Part shown: piece after piece, positions 56,492 to 64,000 of the stretch
Layout of the letters: the number at the start of each line of letters is the position of its first letter
How positions within the stretch are numbered: position 1 is the first letter of the stretch
Assembly: GCA_036419695.1 (NCBI GenBank)
Contig: CP143946.1
Coordinates: 1,262,001-1,326,000, forward strand
DNA length: 64,000 nt
Origin: [Clostridium] symbiosum
GTDB lineage: Bacteria; Bacillota; Clostridia; Lachnospirales; Lachnospiraceae
Direction: 5' to 3'
Made by a program: the position numbers and the translations under genes
The notes under the pieces: generated by a model
The model's input: only the letters and a program-made list of their open reading frames with translations
Database searches by the model: none
What the model was told of the DNA's origin: nothing

Positions 56492-58512
56492 AAAAGCGTC
56501 AGTTTGTGCATGGCCCTCGTGCAGGCAATGTAGAGCAGGCTGCGGTCATAATCAGACTGATAAGTCAGGCTGTCTGCATGGGGGATGAGCACCTCGTCAA
56601 ATTCCAGGCCCTTTGCCATACGGACGGAGGCAATTGAAATCCCGCCTGCAAAATGCGTGCTTTCCGGCCGAATCAGGTTCACCCCGCATTCGTCCGAGAG
56701 CTGGGCATAGAGCTTTTCTGCCTCCCGTTCCGTTTTCGTAATAATACCGAGTGAAGAATTTTCTCCCGCCCTGAAGTCCCGGACGGCCTTTTTTAATTTC
56801 AGGATTTCATCCTGCTCATTTTTACATGTTATCAGTGCCGGCTCCTCTCCGTGGCGCACCATCGCTTCCAGTGCGCCGATCGCTCCGATGCGCTTTGCGA
56901 GAGCCATAATCTCATAGGTGGAACGGTAACTTTTATTCAGTTCCACATATTCGGCGCCGTCGTAAATGCGGCGCAGATCCGCCAGGGTGTGGGTATGGTA
57001 AGGGTTCAGATACTGCCCGAAGTCGCCCAGAATGGTTTTTTGACAGGGGAACATCCTGTTTATTACGGCATACTGGATAGGAGTGTAGTCCTGCATTTCA
57101 TCGATCACCAGATGCTTTGTGATTTTGCTCTCCTTGATTCCTTCAAATGCGGCGTGGAGGTAGAGAAAAGGAAAAACATCCATCCATTCCAGCTTATTCC
57201 TGGCCGGCATGACATACATCTGCGGCCGTTCCAGCCATTTGTAAAAATCCCTGTAAAGCGCCGGAGTGTTTTTAAAACGCAGCATTGCGGTGAGGCTTTT
57301 CAGAATCGATCTGGCCTTCGGGAGATCTTCCTGCCAGATGTTTTCATTTTGAAGGCGGTTGTAAATATCGTCTGCGGTCATGGACAGCCTCCGCTTGACA
57401 GGGTATTTACCGTAGGCCAGAAAACGTTCCCGTATCCATTTGCGGTCTACGGTAAACCGGCCGAATGCATAGTCTGTGGGGATAAAAATCCGGTCCGGCA
57501 TTTTTTGTATGTATTCCTCCAGCAGACAGGCGAAATCCGGTGAGGATTTAAACCGGATGCGTTCGATCCATTTCTCATCCTCCACTTCCAGAGGATCCGG
57601 CTCGGGTTCGAAGCCGATGACGTTTTCCAGTCCGATTTCCGCAATATCGGAGAAACTCAGCTCATAGATTGGTTCTTCGCCCAGTTCCGGGATGACGTTT
57701 GAGATATAATCCCCAAAGACCCTGTTGGGGGAGAGAATGGTCACATTGCGGGCGGCCAGCCTGTCCTTCTGACGGTAGAGCAGGAAAGCGATCCGGTGGA
57801 GTGCGATGGATGTTTTGCCGGAGCCGGCCACTCCCTGGATAATCATCGTCCCGGCCTGTTCACTCCGGATAATCCGGTTCTGTTCTTTCTGAATCGTTGC
57901 TATGATAGATTTCATTTTTTCGTCGGAGGTATGGGAAAGTTCCTTCTGCAGGATGTCGTCCTGCACATGGGCGGCGCTTTCGAGGGCGTATTCCATTATT
58001 CCGTTTTTAATTTTAAATTGCCGTTTCCGCTTCAGCTCCCCGTCGATTCTTCCCATCGGGGCGTCATAACCGGCCGGTCCGGCTTCGTAATCGTAGAACA
58101 TGCTGGAAACGGGAGCGCGCCAGTCAAAAATAAGAGGTTCCTTTCCCTGGCTGAAGGTAAAACGTCCAATGTAAAATTTCTCCGGTTCTTTGCCGTTATT
58201 ACTTTGAAAGTCAATTCTGGCAAAGTAGGGAGAATCTTTCAGGCGGGCAATCCTGTCGCGGAGTACGACGGCAAAAGCGCCCGTTTGATCCGTCTGCCTG
58301 AGAAGCAGCTCATTCTGGAACATTTCGTGAGGGTCGATTTCACCCCTGTAGTCCGCCATATAGCGTTTGGAGTCCCTGTATTCCCGATCAATCCGTTCCA
58401 CATCGGCCTGCGCCTCTTTCAGCGCCTGTTCCAGCCTGCGGTTGATTTCTTCAAGGTGCGCGGCTTCGTCGGGAAATGGCATGCCGCCTGTTTTGGGCTG
58501 TCCGTTATTCAT
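56455..58512 (-). CDS. helD: HelD-like RNA polymerase-recycling ATPase (UvrD-like superfamily)
   Basis: This 685-residue superfamily 1 motor protein has a HelD-type N-terminal coiled coil (about 15-55, likely inserted into the RNA polymerase secondary channel), Walker A in IQGVAGSGKTSIALHRIAFLLY (about 225), Walker B DEMQDYTPIQ (about 468), LNKSYRST and VRMAKGLEFDEVLIPHAD motifs near the end. HelD proteins release stalled RNA polymerase from DNA and in some species lend rifamycin tolerance. It overlaps the upstream AraC-GNAT gene by 8 nt, so the two form one operon. Confidence 0.88.
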   Translation of the reverse strand: MNNGQPKTGGMPFPDEAAHLEEINRRLEQALKEAQADVERIDREYRDSKRYMADYRGEIDPHEMFQNELLLRQTDQTGAFAVVLRDRIARLKDSPYFARIDFQSNNGKEPEKFYIGRFTFSQGKEPLIFDWRAPVSSMFYDYEAGPAGYDAPMGRIDGELKRKRQFKIKNGIMEYALESAAHVQDDILQKELSHTSDEKMKSIIATIQKEQNRIIRSEQAGTMIIQGVAGSGKTSIALHRIAFLLYRQKDRLAARNVTILSPNRVFGDYISNVIPELGEEPIYELSFSDIAEIGLENVIGFEPEPDPLEVEDEKWIERIRFKSSPDFACLLEEYIQKMPDRIFIPTDYAFGRFTVDRKWIRERFLAYGKYPVKRRLSMTADDIYNRLQNENIWQEDLPKARSILKSLTAMLRFKNTPALYRDFYKWLERPQMYVMPARNKLEWMDVFPFLYLHAAFEGIKESKITKHLVIDEMQDYTPIQYAVINRMFPCQKTILGDFGQYLNPYHTHTLADLRRIYDGAEYVELNKSYRSTYEIMALAKRIGAIGALEAMVRHGEEPALITCKNEQDEILKLKKAVRDFRAGENSSLGIITKTEREAEKLYAQLSDECGVNLIRPESTHFAGGISIASVRMAKGLEFDEVLIPHADSLTYQSDYDRSLLYIACTRAMHKLTLFYCNEPSRFLPL

Positions 58513-59353
58513 GGCCTTCCTCCTTTAAAACAAAGCGCTGGGTGGGATACCCAAACTCGATCAACAGTTCCGCTTCGGCAAACCCAAGTCCTTTAATTTC
58601 CTTTCGCTGGCCCGTATCCGCCCGGTCGCCCTCCCGGTAGGTGGTGATACTGATTTCCCTCCCCTTCAACAGTTCCCCCATTACCTTTTTGAGAAATGCT
58701 TTCGGGATGCCCTTTTTCCGGTAAAGCGGATGGCTGCCCATAAAATCAATGCTCCCGGTGTCATATGAAAAAATCATAATCCCGATGGCGTATCCGCCGT
58801 CTTTCAAAATCAGCGCCTGCCTGGTTCTTATTTTTTCTTTCAGCACGCAGACATATTCCTCCTCATTCAGGCAGGGGAATCCGTCTACGACGAGGCGGAC
58901 CAGTTCCATCCAGCAGGGGATGTCCTCCTCGACGGCGAACTCGATCTCCCACTCCTCCGGTTCTTTTAAATCCAACATGCCAAAACTCCCTTCCAAACGG
59001 TATTTTAACTGCAGCGGGTAAAATTTTTCATTTTCCCGGTACCTGCCCGGCGATATTTTATACATGGCAGTGAACACATTTGTAAACGCCTGCTGGCTTT
59101 CATATCCTGCGAGCAGCGCGATATCCAGAATGGATTTGCCGGAGAAGACAAGCAGCTTTGCGGCCTCGGTGAGCTGCCTCCTCTGAAGGTATTCATGCGG
59201 CGTCAGGCCGACCGCTCCGGTAAACATGCGGTGCAGATGATATTTGGAATAGTGGACGGCGTCCGCCATACGGTTTAAATCCAGTTTCTCCGTCAGATGA
59301 GCTTCGATATATTCAATCACGGAGACAATATTTTCAATATTTTCGTTTCGCAT
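58505..59353 (-). CDS. AraC family regulator fused to an acetyltransferase-like domain
   Basis: This 282-residue protein has an AraC double HTH at residues 8-108 (VIEYIEAHLTEKLDLNRMADAVHYSKYHLHRMF, then ILDIALLAGYESQQAFTNVFTAMYKISPGRYR). The remainder (about 130-280) looks like a GNAT fold (MELVRLVVDGFPCLNEEEYVCVL, then SIDFMGSHPLYRKKGIPKAFLKKVM). ATG 59353 has AGGAGGT 7 nt upstream. It is the first gene of an operon with the HelD-like ATPase and probably regulates itself: its promoter spacer carries an inverted repeat. The ligand or substrate of the second domain is unknown. Confidence 0.85.
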   Translation of the reverse strand: MRNENIENIVSVIEYIEAHLTEKLDLNRMADAVHYSKYHLHRMFTGAVGLTPHEYLQRRQLTEAAKLLVFSGKSILDIALLAGYESQQAFTNVFTAMYKISPGRYRENEKFYPLQLKYRLEGSFGMLDLKEPEEWEIEFAVEEDIPCWMELVRLVVDGFPCLNEEEYVCVLKEKIRTRQALILKDGGYAIGIMIFSYDTGSIDFMGSHPLYRKKGIPKAFLKKVMGELLKGREISITTYREGDRADTGQRKEIKGLGFAEAELLIEFGYPTQRFVLKEEGHE

Positions 59354-59378
59354 ATCCGAAACCTCCTTCCGGTCTATT

Positions 59379-59407
59379 ATTATACCCGACGACTGCGTCG
59401 GACTTTT
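59379..59407 (-). promoter_or_regulatory. Promoter of the AraC-GNAT/helD operon with dyad in the spacer
   Basis: On the minus strand TATAAT lies at 59384-59379 with a weak -35 (AAAAGT, 59407-59402) 17 bp upstream. The spacer is filled by the inverted repeat CCGACG-ACTG-CGTCGG (59386-59401), a likely operator. Confidence 0.55.
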
Positions 59408-59615
59408 AATCATTCTTGCTCTCTGGGTGCCGCAGAAACTGCCGGTATGTGTGGGAAATTAACAACCGTAAGGAAAAGCGGGAGAGTATTATGCAATTAT
59501 GCAACAGGTAAGAAAAAACCGCAAGAGTTAGAACAATGGGTATAAATGGACGCTTTGGGCAGAATAAAAGTAAATGGAAATGAGGCAGCTATAAATCAGG
59601 AAATTGGAGGAAACA

Positions 59616-61148
59616 ATGAAAAAAAGAGTGAAAATAATAGTGGGCATATCAGCGGCGGTAATTCTGGCGGCGGCAGGAACGGCGCTGTATATTAAAAGGT
59701 CGGCCCCGCCGGGAGAGGAGTGGATCGCATATGACAATGAAACGGTGATTCTGTCGATTGACCGTCAGCTTGCAGGCCTGGATATCGGGAAAATTGTGGA
59801 GGAGAAGGAAGGTTACATCGTAGAGAAGGGAGTCAAGGAGATACAGAAAGCGGTGGAAGAGGGGCTTTTAACCTATGAGGAGATTACCGCGGTCTGCCTC
59901 TACAGAATCAAAACCATCGATCAAAAGGAAAAGGGATACAATTCTGTGATATGTGTCAATCCCCGGGCGATCGACGAAGCAAGGAAAAAAGATATGGAGC
60001 GGGGAAAGAATCAGGAACATCAAAATGGAATATATGGCATTCCGATCATGCTGAAAGACAATATCAATGCCTCTGGTATGCCCTGCAGCGCCGGAACCGT
60101 TGCGTTTTCCGGTTATTATCCTCCCTCGGACGCCGGATTAGTAAAGGCGCTGAAGGAGGAGGGAGCGGTTATTCTGGGTAAAAACAATCTCTCCGAACTG
60201 TCCTATTATGTATCAGGGATCATGCCTGCCGGGTACAGCGCAGTCAAAGGCCAGACCATTAATCCGTACGGGCCTTTAAAACTGTCGGCTTACGGTTCCA
60301 GCAGCGGCAGCGCGGTGGCGGTGACGGCCAATTTAGCCCCCGTTTGTATTGGTACCGAGACAGACGGTTCCATTATTGCTCCTTCTGCGGCCAATTCAGT
60401 TACGGGGTTTAAACCGACCCGCGGCAGCATTCCGGGGGACGGTATATTTCCGCTTATCAAAGAAATAGACACGGCGGGGCCGATTGCAAAGACCGTGGAG
60501 GATGCAGCTGTTGTTTACCGGATGATATCAGGTGCGGAGCTGCCCGAAAGTTTCCCGGCGGATGCCCTGAAAGGAAAGACGGTTGGCCTTTTAGGCTATG
60601 AATACAGCGATGGTGAAATGATGTCCCTTTTGCGGCAGAAGCTTGAAGAAACAGGAGCCAGGGTGATTGATGCAGATTTGGATACCAGGGGGATTATCAC
60701 ATTCAACAGTATTTCCCTTTCCTTTAAAAAAGAGTTTGAAGACTATACAGCCGCCGGCCGTTATCCAATCAGAAAATTAAATGAACTACTGGAATATAAC
60801 CGGGAAGATCCGGAGCGGAGAATGCGGTATGGGCAGGATTTACTGGAGGAGGCGGAAAAGACGGACAGACCGGATACGGATGGGATTAAAGAGTCGGTAC
60901 GGAGAGCGGATGATGCCCTGTCTGCTGTTTTTGATGAATATCATCTCGATGCGCTGGTATTTCTGAACAGTTCCGGTTCTACGGCTCCGGCTTTGGCCGG
61001 ATACCCGGAGCTGACGGTACCGTTTGGAAAAGACAGGAAAGGAATGCCCCAGGGGGCGACTTTCACCGCCCGGAAGGGGGAGGACAGAAAATTACTGGGC
61101 ATGGGTTACAGTTTTGAGCATCATGTACAGGGAAGGTTGATTCCGTAA
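59616..61148 (+). CDS. Membrane-anchored amidase signature family enzyme
   Basis: This 510-residue amidase has an N-terminal hydrophobic anchor (about 6-24). The catalytic triad region is complete: Lys in GIPIMLKDNINASGMPC (about 148), cis-Ser and nucleophile Ser in AYGSSSGSAVAVTANLAPVCIGTETDGSI (about 228-256). The family hydrolyses amide bonds of diverse small molecules, including glutamine amidotransferase-type and aryl-amide substrates. The anchor suggests that it acts outside the cell membrane. ATG 59616 has GGAGG 5 nt upstream. Confidence 0.9.
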   Translation: MKKRVKIIVGISAAVILAAAGTALYIKRSAPPGEEWIAYDNETVILSIDRQLAGLDIGKIVEEKEGYIVEKGVKEIQKAVEEGLLTYEEITAVCLYRIKTIDQKEKGYNSVICVNPRAIDEARKKDMERGKNQEHQNGIYGIPIMLKDNINASGMPCSAGTVAFSGYYPPSDAGLVKALKEEGAVILGKNNLSELSYYVSGIMPAGYSAVKGQTINPYGPLKLSAYGSSSGSAVAVTANLAPVCIGTETDGSIIAPSAANSVTGFKPTRGSIPGDGIFPLIKEIDTAGPIAKTVEDAAVVYRMISGAELPESFPADALKGKTVGLLGYEYSDGEMMSLLRQKLEETGARVIDADLDTRGIITFNSISLSFKKEFEDYTAAGRYPIRKLNELLEYNREDPERRMRYGQDLLEEAEKTDRPDTDGIKESVRRADDALSAVFDEYHLDALVFLNSSGSTAPALAGYPELTVPFGKDRKGMPQGATFTARKGEDRKLLGMGYSFEHHVQGRLIP

Positions 61149-61161
61149 TGTTATTCATCTG

Positions 61162-61190
61162 TTGTTTATGCCCCCGATTCATGCTATAAT
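61162..61190 (+). promoter_or_regulatory. Promoter of the chemotaxis receptor gene
   Basis: TTGTTT (61162-61167) and TATAAT (61185-61190), 17-bp spacer. Confidence 0.6.
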
Positions 61191-61322
61191 CTTTTAAAAG
61201 AAACTTTGTCCATATATGAATCAACCGGGCGGTGAAAAACAGAACGGTAATGTCCGGTTTTTATGAGAAAAAGTTTGAAGGAGAGTTTAAAAGATATAAA
61301 TACAAAAGCGGAGGCAGGGGGA

Positions 61323-63017
61323 ATGAAAAATTTAAAGGTGGGGAAAAAGTTATTTATCTCATATGCGATAATCCTGATCGTGCTGATAGCGGGATGTACC
61401 ATGAGCATCGTCGATTTGGTTAAACTGGGAGGGCAGATAGAAACTTTTTACAACGGACCTTTTACGGTCAATGACAGCGCAGGCATTGTTAATGCCAATT
61501 TTGAAAGAATGCAGAAGGCAGTTTACCGTTCAATTACGAACACGGATCCCGAAATTATAGAAGAAGCGGCGGCAAATGCCGGAGAGGCCGCTCTGATTAT
61601 AGAGGAGCAGATGGTGATAATTGAGAAGCATTTTCTGGGCGACAAACAGATTATTGCCCGCCTGAACGCTGCGCTTAAGAAGCTTGCGCCGATGCGCAAT
61701 ACGGTGCTTTCCCTGGCTGCGGAGAACCGTAATTCAGAAGCGGCTGATTATATGGAGAAAAATAATATCCCCACAATTAAGGAAGCCCAGGCAGAGCTGG
61801 ATAAGCTGACAGAAAGCGGAAAAAACAAGGGGGAAAGCCTTGTTGCAGGACTTCAGGACAGACAGACCAAGGCGGTCACTACGATGATGATACTGGGAAG
61901 TGTGGGAGTGATCGTCAGCGCCTTATTCGGCGCATATATCACACGGAGTATTGCACAGCCGGTGAAGGAACTGGAAGAAGCGGCGCGAAGCATGTCCCGG
62001 GGAGAATTTGCGGAAATAAAGATTGAATACCGTGCTGAGGATGAACTGGGACAGCTCGCCGACGATATGAGGATTATGGCGGCCGTCTTGCTGGATATCA
62101 TCCGGGATGAGACGTATCTGCTTGGAGAAATGGCGAAGGGAAACTTTAATGTGCAAAGCAAGGAAGAGCTGTATGCTGGTGACTTACATCAGTTCTTTCT
62201 ATCGCTGTGTACGATTAACGACGGACTGAGCAATACTCTTTTTAAAATCAACCGCGCTTCGCAGGAGGTTGCGTCCGGTTCGGAACAGGTGGCCGAGGCT
62301 GCACAGACCCTGGCTCAGGGAGCTACAGAGCAGGCGTCTTCCGTAGAGGAACTCTCCGATACGAATAAGAGCATATCGGAGCAGGTAGACAGAAACGCAA
62401 GGAACGTGCAGGATGCCAGCGAACATTCCAGGATCCTTCAGTCGAATGCACAGGAAAGCAGAGCCTGCATGCAGGAGATGCTGGGTGCAATGACCGAGAT
62501 CAGCGAAAGTTCCTGCGAAATCAGAAAGATTATAAAAACAATCCAGGATATCGCGTTCCAGACCAACCTTCTTGCCCTGAATGCGGCGGTGGAAGCGGCT
62601 CACGCGGGAGAGCAGGGGAAGGGCTTTGCCGTGGTGGCGAACGAGGTGCGCGATCTGGCCGGGAAATCCGCCGCCGCATCGAAGAGTACGGCTGCCCTGA
62701 TAGAAAGCTCTCTTCTGATAGTTGAAAAGGGAGCGAAGCTTGCAAACAAAACGGCTGAATCGCTGGAAGAAGTGGTATCAGGGGTACGCCAGGTGGTGGA
62801 GTCGCTCAGTTACATTGCCGACGCATCGGAAAAACAGTCCGATTCAATCCGTCAGATCACGGAGAACGTCAATTTGATTTCCGGAGTGGTTCAGACAAAT
62901 TCCGCAACGGCGGAAGAGAGCGCCGCGGCCAGCGAGGAATTATCTTCCCAGGCGCAGCTTTTAAACGATTTGGTTGCACGGTTTAAGCTAAAAGAAACAG
63001 CGGGGGACAGTATTTAG
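61323..63017 (+). CDS. Methyl-accepting chemotaxis protein
   Basis: This 564-residue receptor has a first helix (about 9-30), a four-helix-bundle type ligand domain of about 160 residues, a second helix near 190-212, HAMP (ITRSIAQPVKELEEAARSMSRGEF, then ELGQLADDMRIM) and a long signalling coiled coil. The conserved hairpin tip is IQDIAFQTNLLALNAAVEAAHAGEQGKGFAVVANEVRDLA. Start at ATG 61323 with GGAGG 8 nt upstream; an earlier ATG at 61263 has no SD. No other chemotaxis or flagellar genes are in the window. Ends in a good terminator. Confidence 0.92.
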   Translation: MKNLKVGKKLFISYAIILIVLIAGCTMSIVDLVKLGGQIETFYNGPFTVNDSAGIVNANFERMQKAVYRSITNTDPEIIEEAAANAGEAALIIEEQMVIIEKHFLGDKQIIARLNAALKKLAPMRNTVLSLAAENRNSEAADYMEKNNIPTIKEAQAELDKLTESGKNKGESLVAGLQDRQTKAVTTMMILGSVGVIVSALFGAYITRSIAQPVKELEEAARSMSRGEFAEIKIEYRAEDELGQLADDMRIMAAVLLDIIRDETYLLGEMAKGNFNVQSKEELYAGDLHQFFLSLCTINDGLSNTLFKINRASQEVASGSEQVAEAAQTLAQGATEQASSVEELSDTNKSISEQVDRNARNVQDASEHSRILQSNAQESRACMQEMLGAMTEISESSCEIRKIIKTIQDIAFQTNLLALNAAVEAAHAGEQGKGFAVVANEVRDLAGKSAAASKSTAALIESSLLIVEKGAKLANKTAESLEEVVSGVRQVVESLSYIADASEKQSDSIRQITENVNLISGVVQTNSATAEESAAASEELSSQAQLLNDLVARFKLKETAGDSI

Positions 63018-63049
63018 AGATTTTGCCAATAATAGAGGTTTTGCTGAAA

Positions 63050-63081
63050 AGCGTCGCCGGAAAAAACCGGCGGCGCTTTTT
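63050..63081 (+). terminator. Terminator after the chemotaxis receptor gene
   Basis: GCGTCGCCGG pairs with CCGGCGGCGC around AAAAAA (one wobble), followed by TTTTT. Confidence 0.92.
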
Positions 63082-63168
63082 CCGGGATATTATGATATAA
63101 TCAAAGTAATCGTAACACAACCGATTAGAGTTTCACATATTTATGACAGACTAAAAGGGGATGACATT

Positions 63169-64000
63169 TTGACGGACAGCGACAAACTGATTTACAATCT
63201 GGTTTATGATTACTATGAGGCAAGAATATTAATGGGAGTGTGCCTTTATGGGGAAACACTTCCTTCCATACCCAAAATTGGGGAAACTTTCCGTATGGCT
63301 CCCCGGACCGTTCGGGCCGCGCTTACACGCCTGGAAGAAAACGGATATATAGAGGTTACGGCCAGAAAGCTGTCCAGGGTGATATACCAGGCGGATATGG
63401 AGCAATTCAGGGAAAATGCCGCCCGGTATTTTGTACCGAGAAGAGCGGGAATCATTGATTTCTGCGGGGCGGGGTTATTGCTGGTTGAACCGGTCTGGGT
63501 GTATGCCCAGGGCAGTTTAGATAAAGACACATGGGAGCAGTTGAAAAAAAAGCTGTCGGAGGCATGGATGACGGATTTATCCGTTTCTATCCGCCTTCAT
63601 CTCTTTGCCTTTGATGAACTGCAGAACAAGCTGTTCCTGAATTTTTATTGGGAACTGCTCCGTTATATCCGTTTTCCCTACCTGTCCAGAAGGGAAATAC
63701 ATTTGGAAAGGGACAGAGACCTTTTGAGTGACGGAAAAGAGAATGAGTCTGAGTTTATGAGGGTAGCGTTTGAGGACGATTTCAACGCCAGTATGACAAA
63801 ACTTCTGACATTCTGTGCCAGGGCGGAAGAAGAGTATGGTCTGAATGAAAAGGAAATAATTCCCTTTCGCTGGAACGTGTACTGGCAGCGGCCGCAGTTA
63901 TGCTACACCCTGGTTTCACGCATTATCGTTAAGATTATGAATGGAACCTATCCAATCGGAAGTTCCCTGCCTCCCCTCTCCCAAATGGCGGAACAGTTAA
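63169..64000 (+). CDS. GntR-type regulator, C-terminally truncated by the window edge
   Basis: The frame is open from 63169 to the end of the window (277 codons). After a short N-terminal helix it has a GntR winged helix (about 25-70, LPSIPKIGETFRMAPRTVRAALTRLEENGYIEV), a helical middle domain of about 180 residues with no recognised family, and at the edge the start of a second GntR-like wing (LVSRIIVKIMNGTYPIGSSLPPLSQMAEQL, about 248-277). Tandem GntR wings in one chain are unusual. I place the start at TTG 63169 after AAAAGGGG; no ATG in this frame occurs until codon 22. Confidence 0.72.
   Translation, partial: MTDSDKLIYNLVYDYYEARILMGVCLYGETLPSIPKIGETFRMAPRTVRAALTRLEENGYIEVTARKLSRVIYQADMEQFRENAARYFVPRRAGIIDFCGAGLLLVEPVWVYAQGSLDKDTWEQLKKKLSEAWMTDLSVSIRLHLFAFDELQNKLFLNFYWELLRYIRFPYLSRREIHLERDRDLLSDGKENESEFMRVAFEDDFNASMTKLLTFCARAEEEYGLNEKEIIPFRWNVYWQRPQLCYTLVSRIIVKIMNGTYPIGSSLPPLSQMAEQL

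Noticed and set aside
59447..59545. 32-codon frame upstream of the amidase gene
   Set aside because: No SD, no recognisable feature and no neighbour relation.

Overview
This 64 kb window looks like the chromosome of a gut-type Lachnospiraceae (Clostridium symbiosum / Enterocloster / Hungatella-like Firmicute). The grounds are the moderate GC content, strong AGGAGG ribosome-binding sites, TTGACA-17-TATAAT promoters, a fused SecDF, HemZ, Rel and the general protein style. The species assignment is a guess from gene style only. Most genes are ordinary housekeeping or transport genes in short operons, and no phage, CRISPR array, integrase or transposase gene is visible.

Layout. 0-8 kb: the end of a lactate/malate dehydrogenase-type gene, an iron-type alcohol (glycerol) dehydrogenase, then an operon with an M20 amidohydrolase, a polar amino acid ABC importer (lipoprotein, permease, ATPase), an aminotransferase and a FliB/YkgJ-type cysteine-cluster protein. 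8-19 kb: a MATE exporter with its own promoter and MarR-like operator, a class Ic aspartate aminotransferase, a GtrA-YfhO pair (probable cell-wall glycopolymer glycosylation), apt and a D-2-hydroxyacid dehydrogenase. 18.7-26.6 kb: rel, an MBL hydrolase, hemZ, hisS and aspS. 27.7-34.6 kb: an RpiR regulator, then a compact operon of a HisD-family dehydrogenase, an SDR, a zinc alcohol dehydrogenase, a 38-residue membrane peptide and a sodium:solute symporter, which looks like a catabolic module for an imported polyol-like substrate. 34.7-41 kb: a MerR regulator, mscL with a zinc-ribbon tail, a UvrA-like ABC protein preceded by a 37-codon leader ORF and divergent from an AraC/GyrI regulator, a YdeI-type protein and an acetyltransferase. 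41.5-52 kb: a two-component system, a glycogen debranching enzyme, secDF, an SH3-NlpC/P60 hydrolase, an Asn/Ser/Gln repeat protein, a rhodanese and a THUMP-type RNA methyltransferase. 52-64 kb: a secreted papain-like protease, rdgB, a YfcE phosphoesterase, tRNA-Pro and tRNA-Gly, tspO, an alpha/beta hydrolase remnant, helD with an AraC-GNAT regulator, a membrane-anchored amidase, a chemotaxis receptor and a truncated GntR-type regulator.

The most unusual content is non-coding. Five copies (A-E) of a dispersed, highly palindromic repeat lie at about 7981-8346, 8501-8867, 16450-16819, 16884-17248 and 41160-41350. The four full copies have almost the same length (365-370 bp). Each folds into nested long stems whose arms change sequence between copies while still pairing (compensatory change), followed by a conserved non-palindromic tail of about 80 bp. 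Four copies form two tail-to-tail inverted pairs; the fifth has lost the central arm exactly inside the hairpin. I do not recognise this family. Smaller palindromic repeats of other types sit at 11879-11990, 18500-18536 and 48980-49111.
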